Source: Siphonodentalium dalli (taxonomy: Eukaryota > Mollusca > Scaphopoda > Gadilida > Siphonodentaliidae). Taken from it: a stretch of 64,000 nucleotides of DNA. The stretch lies in NCBI GenBank assembly GCA_032622095.1, contig CP136063.1, positions 37,796,106 through 37,860,105 on the forward strand, given 5' to 3'. Within the stretch, counting starts at the first letter, position 1, and every line of letters starts with the position of its first letter. Under the pieces are notes generated by a model. It did not search any database and had not been told where the DNA came from. It saw nothing but the letters and a program-made list of their open reading frames with translations. The position numbers and the translations under genes were made by a program. Below are positions 46,714 to 58,799 of the stretch, piece after piece.

Positions 46714-47298
46714 TCTATTATATATTTTGGGAAATATGTGTGTGTGTGTCTGTTCGCGATGGACTCGAAAACGGCCGAGCCGATTTCGATGAAACTTGGT
46801 ATGTGGGGTTACTTTCGGCCGGGGAGTGGCATGGGCCTATTAACGTAACCTTGACATTTAAATCGGGTCATTTCAAGGTCAAACGCCCGAGTATCACGGG
46901 ATTTCGATGAAAATTAGTGTCTAGGGATACTTTCGTATGGGCAGTGTCGTAAGCCTAATCGTTTACCCGTGCGACGTGACCTTGACCTTAAACTCGGGTC
47001 AATTCAAGGTCAAATCGCGAATTATTATGTCATTTCGACGAAAATTGATACGTAGGGTTAATTTTGTCCACTGAGTGTTTTGGATGGGTCAAATCGTGAC
47101 CCCGCACTGACCTTGACCTTCAAAATGATCAATTAGAGGTCAAATCGGGTAAAACCGGATGGATTTCGACGGGTACTTTTGTCGGGTACTTTTGTCCTGG
47201 CAGTGTTTTGGACGGGTCAAATCGTGACCCCACCTGACCTTGATCTTCAAAATGGACAATTCAAGGTCAAATCGCGGAATTCGCCGAAAAGCAGAGGT
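46714..47298 (+). mobile_element. Helitron-like element B, 3' end lost
   Basis: Starts TCTATTATATATTTTGGG immediately after the CTAG of element D and matches element A until GCCGAAAAGCAGAGG, where it breaks off before the hairpin and CTAG. Four units of about 128 bp carry TCAAGGTCA/TGACCTTGA nonamers at 46873, 46977, 47004, 47108, 47235 and 47261. Confidence 0.7.
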
Positions 47299-50200
47299 AA
47301 TTAATTACTTCCATTTCTGAAACACCCCTCCGTGTTCGCAAAATGTTATTCAGTTAAATGTGTTTATTTTTATAATAATATATACATGAACTAGATCCCA
47401 TCCACATTTCGGACCAAATGCGGATCATAACGCAGGTCTTAACTTTAAAATTATCTTAAGACATATCACACCAGACTTATAGTTAAGACCAAAGTTAAGA
47501 CCATCTTATGTTAGACCTTGTTCGTGAAACGAACTTACGACTGAAGTTTGAACTTAAGACCATATTAAGTCCCAACTATGTCATAAGTTGCTTTCATGAA
47601 ACTGGACCCTGGTCTTATTGCAAATTGGCAAATATACACACTATAAGGCTATCTCGGTGTTCAATTCATTACACATCAATTACATTTTAGATTCGAATCT
47701 AATGAAACTATATGCATACATATAAATCTGGACATCAGTTTTCGGCCACACACATGATAAATTAATGCCAAGCTAACTGATAACCTTATATCGTGTTGCG
47801 ACATAAGATGCCGCCCTGACACAGTCGGGGTCTCTGGACACAAGTTGATTTATGATCCCTGGCATGGTGAGGTGAAATCAAAGAGATAGCTGATTTGGCA
47901 TACCACCCGCCTATCAATGATCCATAGGAAGATATAATTTCATGGGTATAATCAGGTATGACGGTGCGTCTATAAGACGATAGCAGTCTGTCTACTTACA
48001 TACTCTACTTACATCTCAAGACTGCTATAGTTATCATGTGAATACGCTGAAACTATGATACATGCGACAAACATCGCTCAATATGGTGTCATAAAAGCTA
48101 GTTTCAAATTGAGAGGTTGACATTTTTATTTTACCCCCCCTTTCGGTACCAATAACTTCTAGAATAATTAGTAATTTCACAGAACACTCCAATAACCAAA
48201 TGGCTTATTGTCTTAGCTCTATATATGAACCCAGAAGTCACCTCAGCCCAATTCTTCATTGACATGACATGACACGAAAATTCTCAAATATACAACATTA
48301 GGTTGGCTGAAAACTGTACATTATTTCAGGGAATGGATCGATCGAGGCCACAGACTGAGATAGTTCCATTCGTAGGAATAATGTACAGTTTTCAGCTATT
48401 ATCTGACTTAAAAATGGCCAATTCCATTTATTTGACGCGTCACCTCTTATCAGAATGGATTAACCCGAAATTGGGCCAAGACATGTATCATGTGTTCGGC
48501 CCTATCCACTCGCTCATTGTCTGCACGGGTGGTGTGACATCTCAAATCATTATCAACTTAATGGACAGGCAGTTTCCGACCGTTGCACGAACACGACGTA
48601 CCGACAATGAGCTACTTCTGCGATTGATTTACGAATATCAGGGGGAGTTTTGCCCTTTATACATTTCGGCATTTGTATTAAATTATTTATGTGTCACATT
48701 TAGGAGTTTGCGAGGAACTATACGCTGAATGGCAGATTGGTGCGAGCGGTATGCATACACGGAAATAAATAAAGAGTAGAAACGTGTACTCTATTATTTT
48801 GTAGATATCGTATTTACACATCCATTGTGTAGAAATGCCACAAGACGTATGGCGCGCGACAACTAATTACACTATAAAAGAGTATAATTGATTAATAAGT
48901 ACTCAAATAAAGAGTAACGTGCAACGTCATTTTTTCGACCGTGACGCCATTTTGTCTCAATGCTTGGAAAGTAAACTATTCTTTATCCATTGGAATCATG
49001 GAATTTTCATGTAATTACAGACTGTCCACATGTCGGAATCGTGGTAACGGAAACGCGGCAATGTTTTGACTTCATTATTTTTCATTAAGTTGTGAAATTT
49101 CATTGAAAACACCAACATAAATCGTAGGCTACTATTCTTGACTAGGTAGGCCAACTTTACTTTAGATTTTGAATAATTAAATTAATAATTTACATCATTT
49201 TCATTTGATTACTATAGACTAGTATTATGCATGATGCCATTATCATCTAGCCTATATATTTTATTATTTTCCCCGGACTATAATTTATGTTCCTAACCAG
49301 CGCCGCCTGAAATTAGCTACACGTCCTTCATCCCGAAGCGAGGGCGGATTTTTTATTTACTATCATTCATCATTGATATATCATTTAGGACATTTAGATG
49401 TGGAAATTGGAATTTCATTGAAAGATCTTGCAAGTACTATAACATATTAATTAACGGTAAATTATATTGCTATTAGTATTAATTAATACGTATGACTACT
49501 AGTAGTAGTACTTTAGATTTGAAATAATTTACATCATCATCTTTACTAGTATCATAGTATGATAGTATGTTATTAACAATTTGATGAAAATCTAACTTCT
49601 AAGTAACTAAACAGAACATCGTAATTTCCGTATTAGTTGCTCAAATATTCCCATTTTTTAAATTACCCCTCTGGAGTCCTCATCCTTGTCCTCATTGAGT
49701 CATTGACCTTCACCTTGGCGTGAGATTTCATGAATTTTAAAGTTTTTTTTATCATCATCGTTTATCGTCTAACATCAGTCAGTCATCATCATCATCATCA
49801 TCGTCGTGTTTGCCGACAAAATAATTAATATATTACACAATGTCAATGTGACAACTGACGTACGGCATCAGTATTAGTTGTTTTAAATTCAGTCTGTTCA
49901 GAGATGAATACCCAGAAATAATTTTGAATCAATAAATGTGCATCGAAATTGGGTGACTTGCTCACAAGTGAACTCGCATGTACCTGTAGGCTGTATGGCA
50001 ATTGTTTTTCCAGATTTGTTGTTCAGAACAATGTATTTTGACTAATAGTAATAGCTTCATTCAACCATGCAAATTTAAAATTGGGGTCCCGTGATCTTTC
50101 AAGTTGCATGATCTGATGATTCAAAGTTGAAAGTACTTTTGTGTCTCAATCTCATATTAAAACTGCTCAAGGCACAGCTCTCGAAAGATCCTCATGTCAT

Positions 50201-51203
50201 GAAACGATATGGCGAGGTGACTTGGAATTGATCCAAAAATCCTCACGTCGATCGTTAAAAGGCGAGGTGGCTTTGACAGCTGGTGCTAAATTTCAAGCAG
50301 TTACAATGTATATGCTACTCTCGGGATCCAAATAATAGTAGGGGCGGAATAATAGTACAGGGGTGAAATTTCCTTTAAAATAAATAATAGTATGGGGGCT
50401 CAATAATATTACAGGGGGGATTTTTCGCAAATCAACACTAAGTATGGGTCAAAAATTGTGGTTAGTTTCATATGTTCTCATACAGAGATCATTGCACATC
50501 TTCGTAAATATCATTCACATTTGTCAAAAACGTCTAACAGTTTACTTTGATTGTTCCTGAATTATTTTAGACTTGTAGTCATATATACAGTTAGAGATAT
50601 GACTTTTATGTGAGGGACTTGTGTGCTTGGGGTTCATTAACTCACCCTTTGTTGTCATATGACTGACTCAAAAATATAGTGTCCAGATCCAGTCGCAACT
50701 ATTGAGACAATGAAATAATTATCTTGATTCATTGATGTCAGATATGCCATAATGGTGAGCATAGACATGTAAAATTTAGCTTGGCAATATAAAAGTATAT
50801 TGGAATCCTTTTGTTTTTATCTATAAACTCATCTTCACCATCGTCTCCACTTTATCATCTTCATCATCATATAAATTCACTATATATATAGAGCAACTAT
50901 AGATATAAAATATACATGTAGTCGAACAAATCCCAAGTGTTGACCATTCATTTAGGCCCATACCGGCAGTTTAAGTTTAATACAAAATAACAAATTTAGT
51001 GGTTCTTAAAATTCACAATGGTATACAATTGTCACAATGTGATAACTTCTGCATTTATGTGAAAGTGATGAAATTGGAACCTCTAGTATATAATAAGTAA
51101 TCAAAATTAAAATCTTCATAATAATGGATATCGTATTAATTTAAAATTAAATCATCATTATCTGGGTCAAGTAATGTTCTATGTTGACTGGTAATCACTA
51201 CTG
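47299..51203. other. No confident gene; AT-rich spacer
   Basis: Contains a diverged repeat around AGTTAAGACCAAAGTTAAGA (47400-47620) with a small perfect hairpin GTTCGT-gaa-ACGAAC near 47519, a pre-miRNA-like hairpin listed separately, and an ATC run near 49784-49803. No frame with recognisable domains. Confidence 0.5.
48306..48396. ncRNA. 91 nt pre-miRNA-like hairpin candidate
   Basis: GCTGAAAACTGTACATTATT (48306-48325) pairs perfectly with 48377-48396. A symmetric 5x5 internal loop follows (tcagg/gtagg), then a 7 bp stem GAATGGA/TCCATTC and a 27 nt loop. Size and shape fit an animal microRNA precursor, but a MITE remnant would look the same. Strand is undetermined. Confidence 0.35.
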
Positions 51204-51455
51204 CAGTAATGCCCTAATTAATTGACTCCCTAACCACAGCAGAATTATGGGTAACTTTTCAGGATTTAGTCGGAAATATGGCTTGTTGCTATTTATTGGA
51301 AAGCTCTCGCAGAGAGCTTTCTGATGAATGGCAACAAGCAATATTTCTAGGAGAGCTTTCCGATGAACGGCAACAAGCCATATTTCCGACTAAATCCTGA
51401 AAAGTTACCCATAATTCTGCTGTGGTTAGGGAGTTGATTAATTAGGGCATTACTG
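51204..51455. mobile_element. MITE, CAGTAATGC family, 252 bp
   Basis: Ends CAGTAATGCCCTAATTAAT and ATTAATTAGGGCATTACTG. The arms are near-perfect inverted repeats of about 85-90 bp including TTTTCAGGATTTAGTCGGAA. The centre has a duplicated GGAAAGCTCTC/GAGAGCTTTC block. The right flank is TA; the left TA is lost. CAGT...ACTG ends and the TA target suggest a Tc1/mariner-type origin. Confidence 0.8.
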
Positions 51456-51745
51456 TATACACAAGCATTTGCATCATCATGGTCGTCTGTGAAGCTAGAA
51501 TATTCATTCAGCGTGTTTAGTCTTGATATATATGAGCTACAATTCTACAGATAACATGTGGACAGTCTGCTTTTAAATAATTCAAGATTCTGTATTAAAA
51601 TCCAAAATTGTTAATGTGGAACATCTATTTTTTTTGCTGACTGCGTGCCATTTTTGAAGCATCTTTTAAAAACAACAATATTCTGGTCTACAAATAATTG
51701 CATCATTTCCATGCAAAATTTCGACTCGTTTATGACGTCTGTACA

Positions 51746-51821
51746 ATGGAGTGGACGATCACAGATGATTCATGGTGGTTGGAATATCAAGGCTTGAGGA
51801 ATCTGGTTGAATTTTTCACAG
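51746..51821 (+). CDS. Weak candidate exon, phase 1 end
   Basis: An ATG opens a frame MEWTITDDSWWLEYQGLRNL... that runs into CACAG|GTATTT, a good splice donor, leaving one extra base. Composition looks protein-like and differs from the AT-rich surroundings. It resembles no family I know, and there is no upstream promoter evidence. Confidence 0.18.
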
Positions 51822-52956
51822 GTATTTATGAATTATCTATTATAAACTAATTAATATATATATGCTTTAAAGTTTGCACAAAATATTAGGGGTGGGAGGT
51901 ACTACCAGTGTCGCGATACGATACATATTGCGATATGCGGTCGCGATACAATACTTATCTAGATACGATACCCTAGTATTTCTGGATGCAGCCCTTCATA
52001 TGGAATTCATGAATTGGTTGAAAAAAAACATATATTCAATCATAGTCATTATTTAATAGTTCATTAATTTGATTAATCCTTCAGTACCAGCTACTTCAGT
52101 TCATTGGAATGTTTTATATAAGGCCAAGGTTGTATGGGATTACACGACTTTCAAGTACAAAAACATAACCACGTTTGTTGTTTAATTCATTTAAATACAG
52201 TCCAGGGGGAGTAATTCAAAAATACCACGTCGGAAGTTCGGAACGCTGTCTGTATTGACGCGGTTTACTACGAGTCTTGCGATGAGACACGTTTATGTCA
52301 ATTGGGTATCGGTGACTGTTAACGGAACGATTTAATTCTCTAATATGCAGTTCAACTCCAATGAACGACAAATGATTAGCATGATGTACATTTTGAGCCT
52401 TTTGGTGACATCATTTCTATGAACGAACTCTTCTGTGTGCCAACGGTGACAATGGTATATCAAACTTTACACAAAAACAACAATGCCCACGCGCATGACC
52501 GACGAACAGGTGGCTGACCTATTTAATCGGCGCTTTGAAGTAGAACGACTTTATCATGCTTCTTTGCATGCCGTTGTATTTAATTCTTATTCTCCAGCGT
52601 AACGAATAATGGACACCGGTAATAGATGAACAGAATTGTGTATCGCGATGCACGATTTTTGGCTATGGAACCGGTGCGTGTATCGTAGAACTCTGATTCG
52701 CGATACACCAGTGCACCGGTGATATCTCGCACCCCTACACAATATTCAGTCCCACTCGAACTCACTGTCAAGCACCGTTCGGCAAACCTCTTTAGATTCC
52801 ATACTATTTCAGAGTCAGCTCTAATACGACATACAATGATATACTATTAGCTAAGAATAACCCATACTAGTATATTCATTATATTAATAGCCATACTAGT
52901 CATTAGAAACTTGATTTGCCATGCGATTGTCTATATGGATTGATTTGCATTATATA

Positions 52957-53060
52957 CAGTTATGCCCAAAGTAATTGTCTCCTTAACCACAGCAGAATTA
53001 TGGGTAACAGTAACTTTTCAGGATTTAGTCGGAAATATGGCTTGTTGTCATTCATCGGAA
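52957..53060 (+). mobile_element. Half copy of the CAGTAATGC MITE
   Basis: CAGTTATGCCCAAAGTAATT...ACCACAGCAGAATTATGGGT...TTCAGGATTTAGTCGGAAAT reproduces one arm of the 51204-51455 element, preceded by TA. The second arm is missing. Confidence 0.75.
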
Positions 53061-53133
53061 AGCTCTCGACAACAGTTAACGGTACACGTAAGATGTTATT
53101 ATTGCAATACATTAATTATGATCTCTTTTGTAG

Positions 53134-53211
53134 GAGGAACAAACTGGCATGAGGGCAAGTGTGAAGGGTCAAGACAGCAATCTCCAATCCAGCTACATGT
53201 TCATGTACAAG
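53134..53211 (+). CDS. Weak candidate exon, phase 1-1
   Basis: Lies between an acceptor TCTTTTGTAG and a donor CAAG|GTGCTC and is 78 bp long, so both ends have phase 1, compatible with the candidate exon at 51746-51821. It encodes GGTNWHEGKCEGSRQQ and a short beta-like tail. If the donor is unused, the frame stops at 53226-53228. No family is recognised. Confidence 0.18.
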
Positions 53212-53700
53212 GTGCTCTACTTCAGTGATGGAACATATACCGGTACTGGAGATCATCTGGTCGCTGAATATAGGGGAGGGTACCGTCCCTGAAGTCTCTA
53301 GATAGTTGTAAGTGACCGTTCATTGAACAAATCATTCAAACAGTTTAGTGCTATTGTTTCGCAGCTTCTGTAATATCTTTCACAATACAAACCCACAATA
53401 TGATCAATACATTTCGCGATTCACTTTATTGCTTTTGGTACAATCAAATATATATTTCTTAGAAGCATTGCAAGTTATCAACATCAAAGATCAATCCATG
53501 ATTTGACGCTTTACATGTACATGTACATATGTTTCGATTGTTTCCCCACATGTAAATATAATTGTCAAATAACTATCTAAAATAGCCCTCTTATTTTTCC
53601 GATTGTTTGGTATAAACTCACAAATCGTATTATTATGTTCGCTCATCGCCGCCGATGGGTAGTAGTACTGCGTGAATTTAAATAGGAGTAAGGTACTTGC
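53212..53700. other. No recognisable gene
   Basis: AT-rich DNA with a CATGTACATGTACATATG run near 53513-53531. No feature can be supported. Confidence 0.5.
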
Positions 53701-53949
53701 TTAACCCTTTCATGACTGGAGTTTCCTAAAATTTTGCGAAAAACCCTGTGCCAATTCATTCTCTTAAATAAGCGAGTCTCCCATTGGGAGCCTCACATAT
53801 GTAAGAGAATACACTGGCCTATCAACAGTTACCTTGACCTTGCATTCTCTTAAATATGCATGGCTCCCTATGGTAAACTGGTATATATAGGAGAATGCAC
53901 TGGCATTGGATGTTTACTGCTGCACCAGCGATTGTTATGAAAGGGTTAA
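53701..53949. mobile_element. TTAA-flanked MITE (piggyBac-like ends)
   Basis: TTAA at 53701-53704 and 53946-53949 flank a 241 bp element with ends CCCTTTCATGAC and TGTTATGAAAGGG. CCC...GGG termini and a TTAA target fit piggyBac, although Kolobok also uses TTAA. The interior has repeated ATTCTCTTAAATA and an ACCTTGACCTTG motif. Confidence 0.75.
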
Positions 53950-54830
53950 TTAATTTTGATGCATATACTACTAGTTACTAGTAGTATTCCACATTTGCTT
54001 ATATTAGTTCATCATTATTCTCACTTGATATTACTGTTTATATACCAATCTCTCATTTTCATATACAGTACTAGGACACTATAAATTTGTCTGGATCGCA
54101 GCACTTTATCACAGACAGGATATCTGGGAAAGTTCTTGTTTCTGTTAAAAATAAGGTTTCCTTGGCTCTATCCAGATAGTTACAGGACCATCGTAACTTT
54201 TAACAAAGTTACGTATTGCGGCTAGAGAAATGCCGTTTTGGAAAAATTTGATCTCATTATCACGTGGAGCAATTTCCCCATTTGCTGTATACATATACTC
54301 CATGAGTCCAATCGGCATTATAACTTATATATGCCAATTGGTGTATATACATCTATCCACCTATATACTAATTGATAGAATCTACACATGACATATCACC
54401 TCAGTTTTGAACGAAATTTCTGCAATAGGTTGTTTAGTTCTATATAGAGGTATATGCTTAGTGTGCATATATAATCATGCATGTAATTAGAGGCAAAGCA
54501 CATTAGGAAAGGTGAAATTTTATGCGTCAAAGCCAATAATTTAATATATGTATATGATAGCTGACCTGAATATATGGTAAAATGTGGTTATATCTTGTGT
54601 CCCTCCGTGTGTCCATCTAGAACTTTGTCCGAGCCTGTATTCCTTCATTTTCCAGTCAATTTTTTTAAAACTTCACCGATGTCAACCAGAATGAGAACCT
54701 GCTCACCTGCGACTTTTGAGTAATTTTGGCAGAGTTATTGCAATTTTCGACTTATTTTTTTATGTTTTTTTATTTTCGAGTTTATATATTGGCCCTTTCT
54801 CGACACTTTTACACATTTAAAGACAGAATG
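53950..54830. other. No recognisable gene
   Basis: AT-rich DNA without coding frames or clear repeats. Confidence 0.5.
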
Positions 54831-54897
54831 TAGTATTGGCATTTGAAACCCATAAATCCTTCAAACCATTAGGGGACATTTTGGTCAGCGACCTTTT

Positions 54898-55770
54898 ATT
54901 AGTCGAGTTTTTCAAAAACTCGACTTATGGTTTGACGAGGGACGGTTGGCGGGCGGACGGACCTAAAGAATGCCTTATAACTTTGACATGTGTTAACGGA
55001 TTCAAAAAAAATGTGGTATGTGAGTTGCTCCCAATGACTATTTACTGTCTGTAGAAAATGGGTCACGTCCGAACTTTTTGACAAGAGTTATCCATCTTTG
55101 ATGACTTTTTTTTTAGTTTTTCACCTTTAGCGCGATAACTCACGCAAATATTAACCAATATGAGACTCTTGCAAAAATATATCAGACGAGTTCGAAAACC
55201 AGGTTTGTCCGAATTTTTGTTCCGGAGTTATGGGTCTTAGTTTGTCTATTTTTAGCAATGTTATCACCGTTAGCGCGATAACTCGATGAAATATTAACCG
55301 ATTTCAACAATATTTGGGATATGAGTCTCCTGCAACAATATCTCGGACGAGTTCGAAAATCAGGTTTGTCCCGAATTTTTTTTCGCAGAGTTATGGGTCT
55401 TAGTTTGTCTATTTTTAGCAGTTTTATCACCGTTAGCGCGATAACTCGAAAATATATTAACCAATTTCAACAATATTTGGTATATGAGTCTCCTGCAACA
55501 ATATCTCGGACAAGTTCGAGAACCAGGTTTGTCTGAATTTTTTTCGCGGAGTTATGGGTCTTAGTTTGTCTATTTTTAGCAATGTTATCACCGTTACCGC
55601 GATAACTCGATGAAATATTAACTGATTTAAACAATATTTGGTATATGAGTCTATTGCAACAATATCTCGGACGAGTTCAAAACCAGGTTTGTCCAACTTT
55701 TTGGGCCTTGTGTAGGCCTTATTGCCAACTTGTTGGCAGAAGTTTTTTTTTGACTGGCAATAAACTCGAC
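54898..55770. repeat. About 155 bp tandem repeat, four copies, with palindromic start
   Basis: Begins with AGTCGAGTTTTTCAAAAACT, a perfect palindrome. Monomers then share GAGTTATGGGTCTTAGTTTG, CACCGTTAGCGCGATAACTC and CAACAATATCTCGGAC(G/A)AG. The GCGATAACTC landmark is at about 55131, 55279, 55439 and 55598. The same style of monomer recurs at 63.2-63.5 kb. Confidence 0.85.
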
Positions 55771-56089
55771 ATAGCATCTTAGATGTGTACCCCTTGTTTT
55801 TAATTGAATTGCTTACACAGTCAGTTACACAGTAGGTTTTATCAATAAAGATCTGATTTGACCAAAAAAAATAGGTCCATGTCTTTCATAACAAAACTAT
55901 AGTCCCATAGATGTATACACACCGATTGACGCATATACAGAAATTTGGGAAAGTTCTGGACCTGCTAACATACCACAGCATTAAATTTGTCATGGGACAT
56001 TTTTCATAATTTCAAGCTCTGAATCTGATAAATTAATAAGAGTACAGTGCGGAATAATAGTACAGGCTAGGGTAGCAAGTTCCAACATG

Positions 56090-56181
56090 CAGCCCTTTTA
56101 ATTCAGATTGTTTGGCTTCGGCAATCTGCTACGGCAACCCTTTGCCATGGCCCATTTTGCCATAGCCAATAATGAGGGTTG
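56090..56181. repeat. Short palindromic repeat, CAGCCCT family, copy 1
   Basis: CAGCCCTTTTAATTCAGATT...GCTTCGGCAATCTGCTACGG...CATAGCCAATAATGAGGGT. The ends are imperfect inverted repeats. Related copies are at 60304 and 61346. Confidence 0.6.
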
Positions 56182-56504
56182 AACATGGAACTTGAAAGTA
56201 AGTCGTCTGAAATTCTATACAATAAATCATATTTATTGCACACTTTGTTTATTTTTGCATAATACAGCAAAATACAGAAGATTTTAAAACCTTCAATAAA
56301 AAAGGACAATACAAACCATGTCATTGCAACACCAACTAAATTAAACAAAACATTTCTTCACTAAATCATGAGGTTAGTCTGCATAAAGAACACATTGTTC
56401 AGAATTAATGCAACAATATCAACCTAAATTTGAGCATATTACAAATTCCAATCTTCAGAGTGTGCAATAAACAAAGAACAACACAGTTGTGTGAGCATAA
56501 AAAA

Positions 56505-56610
56505 AACGTTATTGCAAGTGTTTGTTGTATGAACTTGTGTCGCGAGGTAAAATTTGAACCTACGGGTCTCGTTTTACCATCGTGTCACAACAAACTCATT
56601 CAATAACGTT
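56505..56610. mobile_element. Palindromic MITE-like element with a tRNA-like box
   Basis: AACGTTATTG (56505-56514) and CAATAACGTT (56601-56610) enclose a nested stem with TTGTTG/CAACAA and GGTAAAA/TTTTACC. On the minus strand GGTTCAAATTTTACC resembles a tRNA T-arm/B box, which hints at a tRNA-derived origin. No complete cloverleaf is present. Confidence 0.5.
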
Positions 56611-57157
56611 AACCAGTTCACACACTTGTTTCATTCTATCCATATATTTCTCAAATACGCTTGACATTGGAGTTTCCTGACATAAGTGATAGCTCCATAT
56701 GCCTGCAGTATAGCCAGCCTGATGATCCCAATTTTAAAGACATAAATAATTATGTACTTGTTTTGGTATATGAAACCGATAAGTTAGCATTCAGGCACTA
56801 TGTCAACAGGAGGAATGTATCATATTAGTAACATCGCCGATAATTTCAAGCAAATCGACCGTACATATCCATAGAAATCATCATTTGAACTACACTCAAT
56901 TGTAAATATTTACTCCTCAAATTGGAATGCAACTATCTGTGATAAACTAATGAAAATGGTTTCACCTTCGAGAATAACTGTCATTAATTAATGTATAAGA
57001 ATAACGATGAGCGTTGCCAATTTGGATATAATATTTGTAAAAATAATTACTTTGAGCAAGATAATTCTCTTTTCTATTTGATCATTCTTCCGCAGTGATT
57101 CACATCACTTTAAAATAGACCGATACTGACCCATATAAACGCCATACAGGTAACAGG

Positions 57158-57487
57158 GTGGCATATTTTCTAAAAATTAATAAACATACGGGTACTATTA
57201 TGCTTATTTGGATCCCAAGAGTAGCTACTTTGCAATCTTTCGATTTTGAAACATACAGGCGCGCATACTTATTGTCCGAGTTTGAATACAGCTGTGGATC
57301 CCTTGTGTGTCCAGCTGGTCATCCGTCATGTAAAAAGATTAAGGCAAAACTAAACATGACATGTCAAAATATTAGCGATATTCCAAACTACGACACCAAA
57401 CTTGGAAACGTAGCCAGTAAGACTTGTGTTGTTTCTGCAGTGCAACCGATGCAGAGTTACAGTAATGCCCTAAGTAATCGTGGTTAA
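57158..57487 (+). CDS. Weak candidate exon with cysteine-rich stretch
   Basis: A 109-codon frame contains YSCGSLVCPAGHPSCKKIKA, two N-glycosylation sequons (NMT, NIS) and a further cysteine, which would fit an extracellular domain. A possible acceptor TACAG precedes 57247. The 3' end runs into a MITE, so the frame as drawn is not a complete gene. No family is recognised. Confidence 0.15.
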   Translation: MAYFLKINKHTGTIMLIWIPRVATLQSFDFETYRRAYLLSEFEYSCGSLVCPAGHPSCKKIKAKLNMTCQNISDIPNYDTKLGNVASKTCVVSAVQPMQSYSNALSNRG

Positions 57488-57513
57488 GAAGTCGATTACT
57501 TAGAGCATTACTG
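57460..57513. mobile_element. 54 bp miniature of the CAGTAATGC MITE
   Basis: CAGTAATGCCCTAAGTAATC and GATTACTTAGAGCATTACTG meet at a 13 nt loop and are flanked by TA on both sides (57458-57459, 57514-57515). Two solo right ends ending GAGCATTACTGTA follow (57522-57545 and 57553-57570). Confidence 0.8.
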
Positions 57514-58418
57514 TACCCGCTGAATTACTTAGAGCATTACTGTACGCCAAATTAGAGCATTACTGTATACGCCGAATAGAAGAAGTTTATAAATGTGTTA
57601 CCCTTATATGTGATCCCTGCTTGGAATAGAGTAACACCGCTGAATGTCATCCCCCAATCAATCCTTGAACTGACATGGACATGTAATCAAATACGAGTTT
57701 GTGCTGCCAGAAGTTAGGAAGCTATTTCGAAGTCTCTCCATAGTATTTATGACTGTTCAGGGCTCGATTTAACTGGATTTGCATCGCAATTTGGGATGCC
57801 ATTTCCAATTTCTACTATCCAATTTAAAATAAAATGACAGGTATTGGTAGGGAGTGCTATACAAAATCTACCCAGTGCTGCAAAAAAATGCTATACAAAT
57901 AAAAAAATTAAATCGACTCTTCCATTACTTTGTCAGGATCGCACATGCAAATAACTTCAACTTTGAAGTTTAACCCAGCTTTATATCCTATGAGTGATGT
58001 TCATGATACTTTCCTGTCACTACAGGCTGTCAACATCCATAAATATAATGATAAATATGCATTTTAATAAATTTATAATGACAAACAGCTGTGAAAAATT
58101 GCATATCCAACACATTAAAATGGGCAGATCCTTGATTTTTAAGCGAATACTTTGATAATCATGTGTGGTATTTTGATCGTTCTATATATATATAGTAGGT
58201 GTCGGCTGGGGGCCATCCAATATGAAATACCCTAGTCATTTCAACACTATCGACTAATCATTTCAACATTAGAAAAATTGATGATGCTAAACATAAACTT
58301 AATTAACCATGGCGTTATAATTAATTTCCCGTATAAATTTCAACTATTTACCTGATAAATAATGTACGTTTTAAATATTACTTTTCTTAAAAATAGCATT
58401 TTATGCATTTCTTTTCAG

Positions 58419-58797
58419 AGTATGCTCTGACACTGGCACCAGAACTGTACCAGTACATGTGCAGCATACAGATGACATAAATATTGTACCATGGTATACA
58501 AGTGTGATGCAGCCTGTGGAACTTTCATGTGAGCTGTCAGTGAAGCGGGCACAGCTAGCTCGAGAAGACAGGAATAGACATGGCTATGGAAGAATGGCTA
58601 TTATGACTAACAATATCAGTGTTGACATACACTGCTTTGGAAGAATAGCTATGATGATTCATCATGAGTATTCTTCTTATGCCATCAACATCATCTTTCA
58701 ATTGATATATGAGCGTGTCAATGTATCAGTAGATGAAAAACACACTGTATTTTCCGCAAAGCTGAATTATACTATTATGTTGTTCTACTTATACTGA
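58419..58797 (+). CDS. Weak candidate terminal exon
   Basis: TTCTTTTCAG precedes 58419, a good acceptor. Two frames are open beyond it: one codes for EYALTLAPELYQYM and stops at 58477, the other runs 125 codons to 58797. The first would continue a phase 1 donor as at 53211. No family is recognised, and the surrounding MITEs make a functional gene uncertain. Confidence 0.15.
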
Positions 58798-58799
58798 TA

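Noticed and set aside
48303-48728. 141-codon plus-strand frame
   Set aside because: It starts inside a strong hairpin, has no recognised domain and no splice or promoter context. Kept only as a note.
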